Positions 9,685-20,334 of a stretch of DNA of 64,000 nucleotides are shown in pieces. The notes under the pieces were generated by a model. The model ran no database searches. It was not told the origin of the DNA and saw only the letters and a list, made by a program, of their open reading frames with translations. The stretch covers positions 6,660,001-6,724,000 of the forward strand of contig CATNEN010000003.1 in the NCBI GenBank assembly GCA_950097015.1. Reading direction: 5' to 3'. The stretch's first letter is position 1, and each line of letters starts with the position of its first letter. A program made the position numbers and the translations under genes. The DNA is from Macrostomum hystrix (Eukaryota; Platyhelminthes; Macrostomidae).

Positions 9685-11256
9685 TACTTTTTTGCGATTG
9701 AATTCGTCCAAACTGCAAAACCTTTCGTCCACAAATGCTTTCTTAATGGGAGCTAAATTTAGATCATACCATAGACAACCGTTTTCACGCAAAACGGTTC
9801 ATCCAGTTTGTAAAACATTTCGTCCCCTAGACTAGAGACCGAGTGTACTGTTCCTACCATAGTTAACACCCAATTGACAGTTCGCTTTTGCTACCACTAA
9901 AGCTACAGCAACGCATAGGCCTATCTTCCATTCCGAACCCGGCAAAACAGTCGAAGATGAACCGAGGCCCCTACCATCCAGTGTCAAACGAAGACCGCAG
10001 GCGATTAGCCTTGGCTGTTGAAGAAGGCCGCGATTGGAAACAACTGGCCGATATCCTTGGGATCAAGAGAAAGACAGCCAAAACGATTGTCGACACCTAC
10101 GTTCAAACCGGGCGCATTGAGAAGTTTCCATCAGCAGGTGGCCGTCCGAAGAAGAAACTGCAAGAGCAGCAGATTGAGTCAATCATCGAGTTCCTCGAGG
10201 CAAACCCGTCCGCGACATTACAAATGATGCGGAACCATCTGATGCAACTTGGCAATGAAGGTCAACTTCCTCATGTCTCAACCATAAGTCGAGCACTTGT
10301 CAAACAGCTGGTGACTTTGAAGCTGGCTAGGCAGATTACGTTTGATTGGAACGACCCAGTTGTGAAGGCGGCGAGATGTGAGTACGCACAGTGGATGATG
10401 AACGAAGGACACGACAGGAACCAGATTTTTCTCGATGAGTTCGGGCTGAACCTGTGGACGGCGAGAACTCAAGGATGGGCATATCGAGGCCAGCCTGCGG
10501 TGAGAACGGTATGTGGCCAGCGCGGACAAAACCTGACTCTCTGCTTGGCCATATCTCCGCAATGGGGACTTGTTCACTATGCGCTGATGGAAGGAGGTTT
10601 TCGAGCTCAAAATTTTGCAGACTTCTTAGTAGAGCTGGATGTCCTGGTGGAGGCTGAGTGGGTGGCGATCTTTGATGGGGCCCGCGCTCACCTTCAAGTC
10701 CCTGGACTTTCACCGCAACACAGCACCTATCAATTGCCACCGTACTCTCCGTATCTCAACCCAACTGAGCGCGCAGGGTCTTCCCTGAAGGCATCAGTGA
10801 AGAGGGCACTGTCAGTTCCCGCTATTCAGCACGAGCTCTCTAATCGGCAAGCTGCTGCTGCTGCGAACCTGACTCTGCATGCCTGGCGGATGCACATTTT
10901 GAAGAGAGAGGTCGAAGCTGCACTGCACGTGATTACACAGGAGAAGTGCCAGCAATGGACCAATCACACTGTGGGTTACTACGGCCGTTGTTTGGACTAC
11001 GAAGACATTTTGAACTAACATTCTAACAAGAGACACTGTTTTTGCTTTGTTCAATATCTCGTGATATCAAATAAAGTCGCTCCGTTTAGCTGTTAGCTGT
11101 TTGGACGAAGGGTTTAGACGAAATGTTTTACAAACTGGATGAACCGTTTTGCGTGAACACGGTTGTCTATGGTATGATCTAAATTTAGCTCCCATTAAGA
11201 AAGCGTTAGTGGACGAAAGGTTTTGCAGTTTGGACGAATTCAATCGCAAAAAGGTA
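9685..11256 (+). mobile_element. IS630/Tc1/mariner-type DNA transposon, apparently complete
   Basis: A 1572-bp element with 140-bp terminal inverted repeats (9685-9824 and 11117-11256) that differ at only a few positions. It is flanked by TA on both sides (9683-9684 and 11257-11258), as expected for this superfamily. The transposase frame 9957-11018 is uninterrupted. A polyadenylation signal AATAAA lies near 11070. The near identity of the two repeats suggests a fairly recent insertion. Confidence 0.9.
9957..11018 (+). CDS. IS630/Tc1-type transposase (DDE_3)
   Basis: 353 residues from MNRGPYHPVSNEDRR; the frame is open further upstream, but this ATG begins the conserved part. The N-terminal half is a helix-turn-helix region (LADILGIKRKTAKTIV) followed by a GRPKKK basic stretch, as in paired-like transposase DNA-binding domains. 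The catalytic triad is visible: D in FLDEFGL, D in AIFDGARAH and E in YLNPTE. The spacing between the second D and the E is 30 residues, shorter than the usual 34 or more of animal Tc1/mariner families. The tryptophan normally found just after NP.E is replaced (NPTERAGSSLK). It would cut and paste the surrounding element at TA sites. No internal stop is seen, but activity cannot be judged. Confidence 0.9.
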   Translation: MNRGPYHPVSNEDRRRLALAVEEGRDWKQLADILGIKRKTAKTIVDTYVQTGRIEKFPSAGGRPKKKLQEQQIESIIEFLEANPSATLQMMRNHLMQLGNEGQLPHVSTISRALVKQLVTLKLARQITFDWNDPVVKAARCEYAQWMMNEGHDRNQIFLDEFGLNLWTARTQGWAYRGQPAVRTVCGQRGQNLTLCLAISPQWGLVHYALMEGGFRAQNFADFLVELDVLVEAEWVAIFDGARAHLQVPGLSPQHSTYQLPPYSPYLNPTERAGSSLKASVKRALSVPAIQHELSNRQAAAAANLTLHAWRMHILKREVEAALHVITQEKCQQWTNHTVGYYGRCLDYEDILN

Positions 11257-11259
11257 TAT

Positions 11260-12040
11260 TAAACCGGTAGCCACCAGCACGTGGAATGTCTAAGTGTTGC
11301 CCTGATTTTAAACTGCCCAGGAATGGCATCGCACAATGGGAGTGGATCGTTTATTAGATGATACAGTTGACATTGATGACAGTTGTCAAATACAGATTTT
11401 AACGAAAATTAAGAATCTTAAAATGAATCTTTTAAGAATCTTAAGCACCTTTTTAGATAGCAGGAAACTAAATAATCTATAAGACTTCGTGAGAGAAACA
11501 GCATGTGCCAATTTATAATCTACGATGGTAGCTCGCAACTATATTTAAAATTTCTTTAACTGCAATTCTCATCATCATCCCTTCTTGTAACGAAGAAAAT
11601 GTTTCTAAAATATGCTCTTAGAAATGCGAGAATCAGGCAAGCCAGTTGTTATACTTAACGGGGCCTGAAGCATATGAAACAGCTTCGAGCTATTCATTTG
11701 CATTCCTTGTCAAACGCGACGATTCGTGTAAATTGAGTCACTTTAGAGCCACGTTTCTACTCCTAAAATCCTTGAAAAAAGCAAGAAAACTTTGCAAATA
11801 TATCCCCTTTCATTCCACTGGAAAATTGCATACATCCAATTAGTGAAAAGCGCGCCTAAGGGCCTAAAAGTTTTGAGCTTTCAGCTTAAATAATATAGGT
11901 GCGTTTAATGAACCCGCTTTTTAGCAAATAAGTGGCACGCCCACGTCAAGTTTCAGAATGCATGTAACGTTTCATTTCGTCGCGAAATGTCTCTTGACAT
12001 TTATCAACTATTATTCAACTAATCTGTCGAATCTGCTACA
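11260..12040. other. Intergenic, contains a segment shared with 18085-18255
   Basis: No gene seen. About 165 bp at 11480-11645 (gacttcgtgagagaaac...) recurs in the same orientation at 18085-18255 with roughly 85% identity by eye, so the two flanks within the lectin cluster share a duplicated or dispersed sequence. Confidence 0.5.
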
Positions 12041-12045
12041 AATCG

Positions 12046-12718
12046 AGTCGAGTCGGCTACAAACAAATCACAGGCTTTCTTTGTGTTAAAAAAGAGTTCA
12101 TCCAAACCATTGGTACTCAAATGACTGGCCTGGAGTGCTCAATGATGTGCAGCAGCGACCAGCGCTGCCAGGCCTTCACCATGGCTGACGGTCCGTATCA
12201 CCTGTTCGTGTTCGACAAGTGCAGCAAGTCGGTGAGGGACTGCAGCTGCTCCAGGAGAGGCCAGGTGTTTGTGAAGCAGCAGCCGGGACTCGAGGCTGGC
12301 CAGCTGTGTCCGACTGGCTACGGACACGGCCTGTGCGGAGTGAAGTACAAGCTGTACAATGAATCAAGGACATGGGTTTCGAGCAGACAGAAGTGCGAGG
12401 CGGAGAATGGTCTGGTGATCATGGCTGATGTTACTGATTCCCAGGAAAAGAACCACATGGACTCTCTTCCCGGTAAATATGGAAGCGGCAAATCTTTTTG
12501 GTTGGGAGGCTTCCAGGGCCCTGGCAGCGAGGAGCCACGCGATGGCTGGTTCTGGGTCGCCTGCAACATCAGCGTGAACAGCTCGGTGTGGGGCAGTGGG
12601 GAGCCAAACAATGATGGCAAAGAGTGGCAAAGACGCAGACAGTTGCCATTGGTCTGAACGACGCGAACGAGAATTCCGACGACTTTGCTCTGTGCGAGTG
12701 TCTGTCGCCTTTCAATTG
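12046..12718 (+). pseudogene. CTL-psi2: broken lectin copy (no start, 7-bp deletion)
   Basis: Homologous to CTL-4 from the N-terminal module (GFLCVKKEF, LECSMMC) to the final CECLSPFN. It lacks a signal peptide and an in-frame ATG before 12121; a stop lies at 11995. Compared with CTL-4 it has a 3-bp and a 7-bp deletion near 12610-12622. The 7-bp loss shifts the frame, ending the protein at 12657 (GKEWQRRRQLPLV), while the original last ~20 codons persist in another frame up to 12718. The deletion sits just after the EPNN calcium-site motif. The PAN core 12168-12312 is nearly identical to the intact genes. It forms one arm of a ~1.05-kb inverted duplication with CTL-4. Confidence 0.8.
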
Positions 12719-13217
12719 ACGAGTATAGAACGAAAAAACTTTGTTTTTCTTCTGTGTTCGATTTCTTTAGAGTTTAGAGTTATTGATTATCTCTCCTTGA
12801 TTAATAATCATTGTGGTGATTTCATGAGTACTAAAACCAACAGCATACTGAAAAGTGTCGCATTTTGCAGTTATAGCGCGATAATTTATTGTCTAATTTG
12901 TCTAAATTGAAATTTCTGAAAAATTTCGCTAAAAATAATGTACTTTCTAGTTACTTCTCTAGTTACTTATCAGTCTCTTTTTTCCACGCCTTCATTTCGT
13001 TTTCTTTTTACCAACGGTGTTAGAGTGGTCCGTTGCCAGCGATCAAAGATCCTTTCCGACGAATGTATGGTAGGCGGGCACAGCAAAAGAAGATAGGATT
13101 AGGCTGGTCATTGTGAGCGAGATGATGGTGGACGCAGGCAGTGTGAATGGTGGTGAGGTGCTGGCATGCACTTCGATGCAAATGCAACGACACAAGATCT
13201 GCGACTGAAGAGTGAAG
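12164..13217 (+). repeat. Left arm of ~1.05-kb inverted duplication
   Basis: This segment (the last three quarters of CTL-psi2 plus about 500 bp of 3' flank) matches the minus strand of 15550-16632 (CTL-4 plus its 3' flank) with very few differences. The match runs into noncoding DNA and ends near aatgcaacgacac.agatct. Selection on the protein cannot explain such identity, so this is a recent inverted duplication or conversion. Confidence 0.9.
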
Positions 13218-15130
13218 CTAGATTCGGGCGAATGTGGCGAATACTCACACAGGCGGTCGTGAGAGCACTCAAAGATTCATTCATCGAGATTGGTGAATCT
13301 CGATGGCCACTAGAAGGCGCGGTGCGTCTGAAGCCTGCGTACGAATGTGCAGTCAGTCCGTGGGAATGCTGTTACTCATTAAAAAGGTGAACTGAAGCAA
13401 TGCAGAGTCGAGTGTCTTTCTAAAAGACACATTTTTTCAAGTTCTTTGCTCGAAGCTACTAGGCTATACAACTCCTGGTTTTAGTAATTTTAGCACTCCT
13501 ACCATAGCCAAATAAGGCTTATGCATGCAGTGTTTTTTTAAATAAATTTTGCGGGCCTTTCCCCGTAGTATTTCTACTGTTAAACCAATTCTGTTAGGTA
13601 TCCGAAAAAGCTACCTCGAATTACTGTTCGTTTAGCTGCTAACAAGTACGAAATTCATTTTTTCTTGCCTGCAGCAAAGCAGACCTTAAGGTTCTGCAAC
13701 AGTCATTTTAGAGGGTCACTGTCGTGTTGGGCTCAGATTATGGTGTCCTCGAAGTGGGACCCAAATAAACTACTCAAAGTAGTATGAAGGTTTGTACGCA
13801 AAATTTAACATCATGCATGGCTTCATCTTTGAGTGTAGGATTGCTGCTTGCCCGATTATTTTCTGAATGGTACACACGTGGACAAATAGAGTGGACAAGT
13901 ACTTTTGTTGCTATGGGCACAGAATTGCCCCTCGAAGGGTGTAAATTGAACGACAAGCCCCTAAGCATTCTCTCCGCGGCCGCACCCCAAATAATGTGGC
14001 CTCGCCGCGGAATCGAGCTCTTTTGGCGATTGTGAAAAGATACCTGTGAATATCATTGGCATAAACATCTGTGCAGCCTACCTCAAGTCAGGCAATGCTG
14101 ATTGTTTATATCAACCGAACAAAAGTATTGATACTAAACGTTAAAGCAAATACGAGTATTTAATGCCTTTCGGCATTCGTAAGTATAGAGAAATATTACT
14201 AACAGTATCCCCCCAGACTTTTTTGCTGCACCCGAACGGAGCATTGCAAGCACACGAAACTCAAAATACGTGCCAAAACTTTTGTTGCGCATCTTCTGAA
14301 ATTGTTTCAAGAATCAAGTCGCCAGCTAGCGGAATGGGCGACTCCCGCCTCCCCGCTGCGTCCGTCGGACCGCCCTGCAAGTCGCCAGCTTTTCAGACCA
14401 TCGAGATATTCGAAGGTCAGATTTTTTTATAAGCGCTAGTGTAAATCATATGCCCCTATAAACGAATTAGCACTGCGCCTCAGTGCGGCATTGCCAGGCC
14501 TTCAAAACTTATCAGCATGTCACCCGAATGTGCCAATATCATCTCCGTCTTCTGTGGTTACCTAGATAGATAGATCCTGAATTTTTTTGGTATAAAAAAA
14601 GCTTTGTAGTCCTACTGTTAAGGGGCCTACTAGTTGCTTTATCAACATAAAAATTGAATGCCTCTATCGTGTGCAAATTCATGCAGTGCCATGCACAGAG
14701 CTATCTGTGTATTAGACATAAACTATAGGTTGGGTTAACAAAAAATGAAAAAGAACGATAAAAAATTACAAAAAAAATTGAAGCTGCAGTTACGAGAATG
14801 CGGTCCTTCTTTCTCCTAGACAATGTCTTCTTGAAAACAGCGCATCCTTGATTACGACTTGCTTCCCAAGAGCGACAATAAAAATACATCCAGAGAAAAA
14901 TAATTGTTGACGTGTTAGATTCTTCAGCTGCTGATGAACAACAATTAACGTTAATAATCTCGGGATTGAATCCAAATCTTATAATTTCATGAAGGTAGGC
15001 ATACGCTTTTCCGGAGCGTCATCTCAACAGCAGATAGATTTTTGGCATTGAGGTGGTCACTTCTCTCACTTCTTCTCTGGTCCCTTATAAAAGCGCAGTT
15101 TTCATCCAAGCAATATCAATGTTATCAGGC
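13218..15130. other. Spacer of the inverted duplication, no gene seen
   Basis: It holds short SINE-like pieces. One near 13380-13480 (gtgaactgaagcaatgcagag...) resembles the SINE body at 40127. One near 13985-14030 (gccgcggaatcgagctc) matches a tRNA-like B-box motif repeated at 18295, 23055 and 27815. No convincing coding sequence was found. Confidence 0.4.
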
Positions 15131-15537
15131 CTAGCTAAAAGGCGACAGACACTCACAGAAAGAAAAAAAGCTGTAGGAATTTTCATCAACGTCATTTAAT
15201 TTATTAGATAGGTAATAATACTTCCCAACCACATTCTCGAAGCCATTGTAGTTGTTCGGCTCATGATCAGCCCACAGCGAGTTGTCCACGCTGATGTTGC
15301 AGGAGGCCCACAACCAGCCTCCATATGGCTCCTGACTGCCCGGATTCTGGCGGCCTCCGAGCCAGAATGACGTTCTTCCAAAGCTGCTTCTGATAGCATC
15401 GATGTGGTTCATCTCAATAGCATCTTCTACATCGGCCATGATCAGCAGACCGCTCTCCGACTCGCACTTCTGCCTGCTCATCAGCCAGTTCATTGATTCA
15501 TTGTACAGCCTGTACTTCACTCCACAGAGGTCGTCTC
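15131..15537 (-). pseudogene. CTL-psi3: lectin-domain-only fragment
   Basis: Encodes an uninterrupted C-type lectin-like domain from DDLCGVKYRLYNES to CECLSPFS, with WLGG, WASCN and the HEPNN calcium-site motif intact. The signal peptide and PAN/Apple module are missing. The homology begins just after the nucleotide-frozen core. Immediately upstream (minus sense) is a short gaagagaagagac repeat, then the 3' flank of CTL-4. No ATG opens the frame. It may be a 5'-truncated pseudogene made by recombination at the core, or a silent donor cassette; the former is the simpler view. Confidence 0.75.
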
Positions 15538-15549
15538 TTCACTCTTCTC

Positions 15550-16632
15550 TTCACTCGTCTCTTCTCTTCACTCTTCAGTCGCAGATCTGGTGTCGTTGCA
15601 TTTGCATCGAATTGCATGCCAGCACCTCACCACCATTCACACTGCCTGCGTCCACCATCATCTCGCTCACAATGACCAGCCTAATCCTATCTTCTTTTGC
15701 TGTGCCCGCCTACCATACATTCGTCGGAAAGGATCTTTGATCGCTGGCAACGGACCACTCTAACACCGTTGGTAAAAAGAAAACGAAAAGAAGGCGTGGA
15801 AAAAAGAGACTGATAAGTAACTAGAGAAGTAGCTAGAAAGTACATTCTTTTTAGCAAAATTTTTCAGAAATTTCAATTTAGACAAATTAGACAATAAATT
15901 ATCGCGCTATAACTGCAAAATGCGACACTTTTCAGTATGCTGTTGGTTTTAGTACTCATGAAATCACCACAATGATTATTAATCAAGGAGAGATAATCAA
16001 TAACTCTAAACTCTAAAGAAATCGAACACAGAAGAAAAACAAAGTTTTTTCGTTCTATACTCGTCAATTGAAAGGCGACAGACACTCGCACAGAGCAAAG
16101 TCGTCGGAATTCTCGTTCGCGTCGTTCAGACCAATGGCAACTGTCTGCGTCTTTGCCACGGCGTTCTCTTTGCCATCATAGTTGTTTGGCTCCCCACTGC
16201 CCCACACCGAGCTGTTCACGCTGATGTTGCAGGCGACCCAGAACCAGCCATCGCGTGGCTCCACGCTGCCAGGGCCCTGGAAGCCTCCCAACCAAAAAGA
16301 TTTTCCGCTTCCATATTTACCGGGAAGAGAGTCCATGTGGTTCTTTTCCTGGGAATCAGTAACATCAGCCATGATCACCAGACCATTCTCCGCCTCGCAC
16401 TTCTGTCTGCTCGAAACCCATGTCCTTGATTCATTGTACAGCTTGTACTTCACTCCACACAGGTCGTCTCCGTAGCCAGTCGGACACAGCTGGCCAGCCT
16501 CGAGTCCCGGCTGCTGCTTCACAAACACCTGGCCTCTCCTGGAGCAGCTGCAGTCCCTCACCGACTTGCTGCACTTGTCGAACACGAACAGGTGACACGG
16601 ACCGTCAGCCATGGTGAAGGCCTGGCAATGGT
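15550..16632 (-). repeat. Right arm of ~1.05-kb inverted duplication
   Basis: Reverse-complement partner of 12164-13217, covering most of CTL-4 and its 3' flank. The spacer between the arms is about 2.3 kb. Confidence 0.9.
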
Positions 16633-16825
16633 TCTTTTCGCTGCATAGCATGGCACACTCAGCGATGCTCCAGCAGTCCCTGATGACACGCCTGTACTTG
16701 TTTTTGATGCACAAGAGTCCATCGATTGGATTGAAATATCCACGTCGCGAACAAGTGCTTTTGCTTGACATTGCTGTGAGCAGCGCACCGAAGATAAGCA
16801 CCATGGACCAGAATCTGATGTTCAT
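16064..16825 (-). CDS. CTL-4: secreted PAN/Apple-like plus C-type lectin protein
   Basis: Intronless, 253 residues, intact. Signal peptide at residues 1-20 (MNIRFWSMVLIFGALLTAMS). PAN/Apple-like module at ~25-105 with the invariant CQAFTMADGPC ... FVFDKCSKSVRDCSC core. C-type lectin-like domain from ~118 (LCGVKYKLYNES) with WLGG, DGWFWVACN, GEPNN and the final LCECLSPFN. The EPN motif is the classical mannose-type calcium and sugar-binding signature, so calcium-dependent sugar binding is possible; the usual WND partner is seen only as LND. The product is inferred to be extracellular. It is the parent-like copy of CTL-psi2, sharing even 3' flanking DNA in inverted orientation. Confidence 0.87.
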   Translation of the reverse strand: MNIRFWSMVLIFGALLTAMSSKSTCSRRGYFNPIDGLLCIKNKYRRVIRDCWSIAECAMLCSEKNHCQAFTMADGPCHLFVFDKCSKSVRDCSCSRRGQVFVKQQPGLEAGQLCPTGYGDDLCGVKYKLYNESRTWVSSRQKCEAENGLVIMADVTDSQEKNHMDSLPGKYGSGKSFWLGGFQGPGSVEPRDGWFWVACNISVNSSVWGSGEPNNYDGKENAVAKTQTVAIGLNDANENSDDFALCECLSPFN

Positions 16826-16829
16826 GACA

Positions 16830-18885
16830 GTCTAGTTTTTACTTTGGCAGAACTGCGGAAAACTGCGGAAAGGCGCTGGAGAGGTCACAATGAGCAGAGC
16901 ATCCATTTAAGTAATTCTTTATTATTCGCCCAACTCTCATTGGCTCCAGCCTGTTGAAAAATGGCTTTGAGCAAAACCAGTGCTGCAGTGCCATACAGTT
17001 AAAACGTCATTACATTCACTCTGGCTACGTCGTCTAGCTGGAAACTTTTCCCTTTCGCCAGGGATGCCACTTCTGACGATTGCTGAGTATATTTTCTATT
17101 GGGAGGATGGCTGTCTGCAATGGCACACCATTTGGTGTCAGTAGACCTGCAGCCAGCAAGAGGCAATTCTGCTGATTACGCTGACACAGGTGTGTGCATC
17201 TACCCTAACTTTCTCATCGTCAGGTAGTATACATCAGGGGTTTGCCCTCAAGTACGTAAGTTGCACAAGTCCTGAAGCCTTCTATCCGTGACCTCGCTGC
17301 GTAATCGAGCTCTGGGACCTTGGTACGAGATGCAAACGTGTTAGACAGCTCTGCCACTTTGCCCTTCTCAGGTAAAGCTGCTCAATAGGTTGCTGAGAAT
17401 AATTTCAAACGACTAATGTCGTGTAGCTCGATTCTGTTACGTAAAATGAGTATAGTGATTTTAGAAGAATAAAACTTCACTAACAGTGTATAATAAATAC
17501 ACCCCATAGTACAAAAGTCATGGACTTCTAGAATTCTAAATTTTAGACACTAGATACAGGTGTTCTAGATGTCCTTAGTAAAACTAACTATATATTTACT
17601 ACACCGTTTGTTAAACGGTATTTTTCAGTGTCACAGTTCAGTGTATCAATCCTTTTAGTAAAATTCAGATTAAAAGCTATTGTCATAAATCAGCTATATT
17701 TAGCGTGGATGTTTCAACTAACAGGTAAGCTATGCGCATTATTCGTTGCGAGGTAAATGGAGACTGATGTATTTGCGCAAAAAAATTGGCCTTCATTTAA
17801 CGCAGAGTCTGCGTTGTTTGCCGAAAACACAATGCGAAATGCTGCAAGATGAACTGAAAGATGAAATCTGAGAAACATCGGTTTAGAATGCAAGCTTGGG
17901 ACTTTGAAATTATAAACCGGAAGAATTTTTCTGTTTTAAATTAGATTGTGTGGATTCACAATACAATCGCGAATACAATATTGGATGATAAAGCTATCAT
18001 TGGGAGACAGCTAGGGTGATTTGCAGAGTGGTCTAACGTGTTCGCTTCAATCTTAACTGTCAGCTTTCGCAAAACATCTAAATAAATTCAGACTTCGTGA
18101 GAGAAACGGCATGTGCAAATTCATAATCTACGAGGTACTAGAGTAGCTCGAAAAAAATATTTTAAAATCCTTTAACTTCAATCATCGTGATCATACTTCC
18201 TTGCAACGAATAAAGTTTTATAAAAAATGTTCTTAGAAAAGCGAGAATCATGCAAGCAAGGTGGGTGGTTACTCTCTCACACCAAGATCCCTGAGCTCGA
18301 TTCCGCGGCGAGACCACATTTCATTTGGGGAAAACGTGTTCTTTTTACTGTTAATGACCTTGTTTGTTTGTTAAATAAGACAGGTGGTTTCTTCTAAAGT
18401 CGGCCTTGACTAATGAAACGGTGCGAAGTATAATTAAGTAATAATCAGGGTTTTCTAAAGTACGTTTTGAACACCCAGAACAGTAATGCACCATTTTTAA
18501 TGGCCTAATCACAAATATACAAATGATGCTTGAATATCACTTGTTTTATAAATATATCGCGACGTCATATTTCGATGTCAAGTCAAGAGCATAGTCAAAC
18601 AGTTAGCTTGAGCAATAGCTAGACTACAGCATGTCACGAGGTCTATGCTTATTATAAGTTCATTTTAAGAAACTCGCAACATGCAGTGTGCACATAAAGG
18701 CCAGAAATTTTCTAGAGGCTGTTTGTCCGAGATAAGCGCTTGATAACAGTGGGTTGGGGGTCGGTTGTAGTCATACCCGAATATGACTACATTCCGTTCT
18801 AAACCCGCCTCGAAGCGAACCTCTGCACTTTGATTTCGTACCGTACAAGTTTTATCACGCGCCAAATGCATGCTGGCTCCTGCAA
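16830..18885. other. Intergenic with SINE-like pieces
   Basis: No gene seen. 17115-17180 resembles the SINE body at 23150-23215 (caccatttggtg, gcaattctgc). 18290-18325 contains the tRNA-like ctgagctcgattccgcgg motif. 18085-18255 repeats the sequence at 11480-11645. Confidence 0.45.
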
Positions 18886-18889
18886 CCTG

Positions 18890-18898
18890 TATAAAAGG
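18890..18898 (+). promoter_or_regulatory. TATA box of the TspO-like gene
   Basis: TATAAAAGG, a near-consensus TATA box 108 bp upstream of the ATG at 18998. The transcription start would be near 18920, leaving a short 5' leader. Confidence 0.7.
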
Positions 18899-18997
18899 CA
18901 CACGAAACAGCACCGCTCCGAACTCTACGCTAAACTCTACCCTGATTTCTTTCGACTTTAGTTTTCATAGCCTTCTAAAACTAAGGCAACAGGAAGA

Positions 18998-19957
18998 ATG
19001 GTTCGTCAAAGCGTTCAGATTGCACTGGTGGCTTTGACCAGCCTAATGCTGCTGCTGACGCTGGTATTCAACTACCTGAGCACATCGGAACTCGGTTACA
19101 AACTGGGCCTGTTCTCAAACGACAGCAGAGTGCCGTGGACCCAGAGAGGCGACCTCATTGCTAGCAAACTGACCCCACCCGGCTGGGCATTCATCATCTG
19201 GGCGGTGATCTACACATACCAGGCCGCCATGTTGGCCTACTGCTGGAGCCTGCTGTTCCGCAAGAGCTACAGCGGCGAACCCCTGTGCTGCATTCCCGGC
19301 CTTCTACCTGTCGGCTTTCTCATCTCCCACTCAGTTAGCAGCGGCTTCAACATCGCCTGGATCTTTGTCACTGACAAGGTTCAGTACGACAAGAACAATT
19401 TGATTCCGCAGACTGTCATCCTGTTCCTGCTGGCCATCTCACTGTGGGTGAGCCTGATCTTCTCCCTCAACCAGCTGGCCGCCAATAGGAATCGACTGCG
19501 TCGAGAGGGACTGCAGCGGGAATACTGGCTCGTGATTGCCCTGGTGCAGAACGCTTGTGGCTTCTACGTTGGCTGGACCTGCATCGCCAGCTTCCTAAAC
19601 TTGGACATCGCCATCATCAACCTGAAAGGCTATGCCCCAGTCAGCAGCGCTCTGCTCTGCCTGTGCCAATTCTGCGGCCTTCTGGGCGCCTACCTGACGG
19701 CCGACTTCTCGTTCCTGGATACCTACACTCGCTTCTTCTTTGGTCCCTACCTGACCATCCTATGGGCATTGTTCGGTGTTGTTGCCGGAAACTACCAGGC
19801 CGGATCGCCGGCCTCCGACATGAGCGTGGAACTGCTAGCTGTGCAAATCGCCTTCCTGCTGGTGAAGATCGCTCTGGCCATCTTTCGGCAGAAGAGGAGC
19901 CCGCTGCCAGACAACACCCACAGCGGACGCATCACGGACAAGGAGGTGGAGATGTGA
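18998..19957 (+). CDS. Multi-pass TspO/MBR-like membrane protein
   Basis: Intronless, 319 residues, with about seven hydrophobic segments (starting VQIALVALTSLMLLLTLVF). The segment TPPGWAFIIWAVIYTYQ resembles the PP.W.F..W..LY signature of TspO/translocator proteins, and a later GFYVGWTCIASFLNL carries aromatic residues as in that fold. The protein is about twice the length of TspO, and matches in style the larger uncharacterised TspO-like eukaryotic proteins. The C-terminus is charged and cytosolic-looking. The ligand and membrane are unknown. It sits inside the lectin cluster but is unrelated. A strong TATA box lies upstream and AATAAA downstream, supporting a real intronless gene. Confidence 0.8.
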   Translation: MVRQSVQIALVALTSLMLLLTLVFNYLSTSELGYKLGLFSNDSRVPWTQRGDLIASKLTPPGWAFIIWAVIYTYQAAMLAYCWSLLFRKSYSGEPLCCIPGLLPVGFLISHSVSSGFNIAWIFVTDKVQYDKNNLIPQTVILFLLAISLWVSLIFSLNQLAANRNRLRREGLQREYWLVIALVQNACGFYVGWTCIASFLNLDIAIINLKGYAPVSSALLCLCQFCGLLGAYLTADFSFLDTYTRFFFGPYLTILWALFGVVAGNYQAGSPASDMSVELLAVQIAFLLVKIALAIFRQKRSPLPDNTHSGRITDKEVEM

Positions 19958-20168
19958 AAAATTTGGCACGTTCGAAGCGGCAGCGAGTGGAACAGTTACA
20001 CATTTAAATTCACGGACCTGTTTTGCAATCGCTAGATTTGTTATTTTTTGACATACTACTCTTGATTCTACTTTGTTATTCTGCAAGAACCCTTTAAAAA
20101 GAAAAGACAATCTGAAAAAGTACAGACTGTGATATAACAAGACAATAAGTTTTTCATATTGTTTTTTA

Positions 20169-20174
20169 AATAAA
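20169..20174 (+). terminator. Poly(A) signal AATAAA
   Basis: AATAAA about 210 bp after the stop codon of the TspO-like gene; probable 3' end signal. Confidence 0.5.
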
Positions 20175-20334
20175 TTCACTTCCTAATTACTATCTTGTAC
20201 AATCATGTAATTAGTAATTCAGAAGATGCTTTGATGTTTAACTTTCTACGAACAATATCTGCTTTAGTCTAAGTTTATTAACTCTTAAGTTATATACAAG
20301 CTGGATATCGAGGCGGGCATGCAGGGGACACTTA

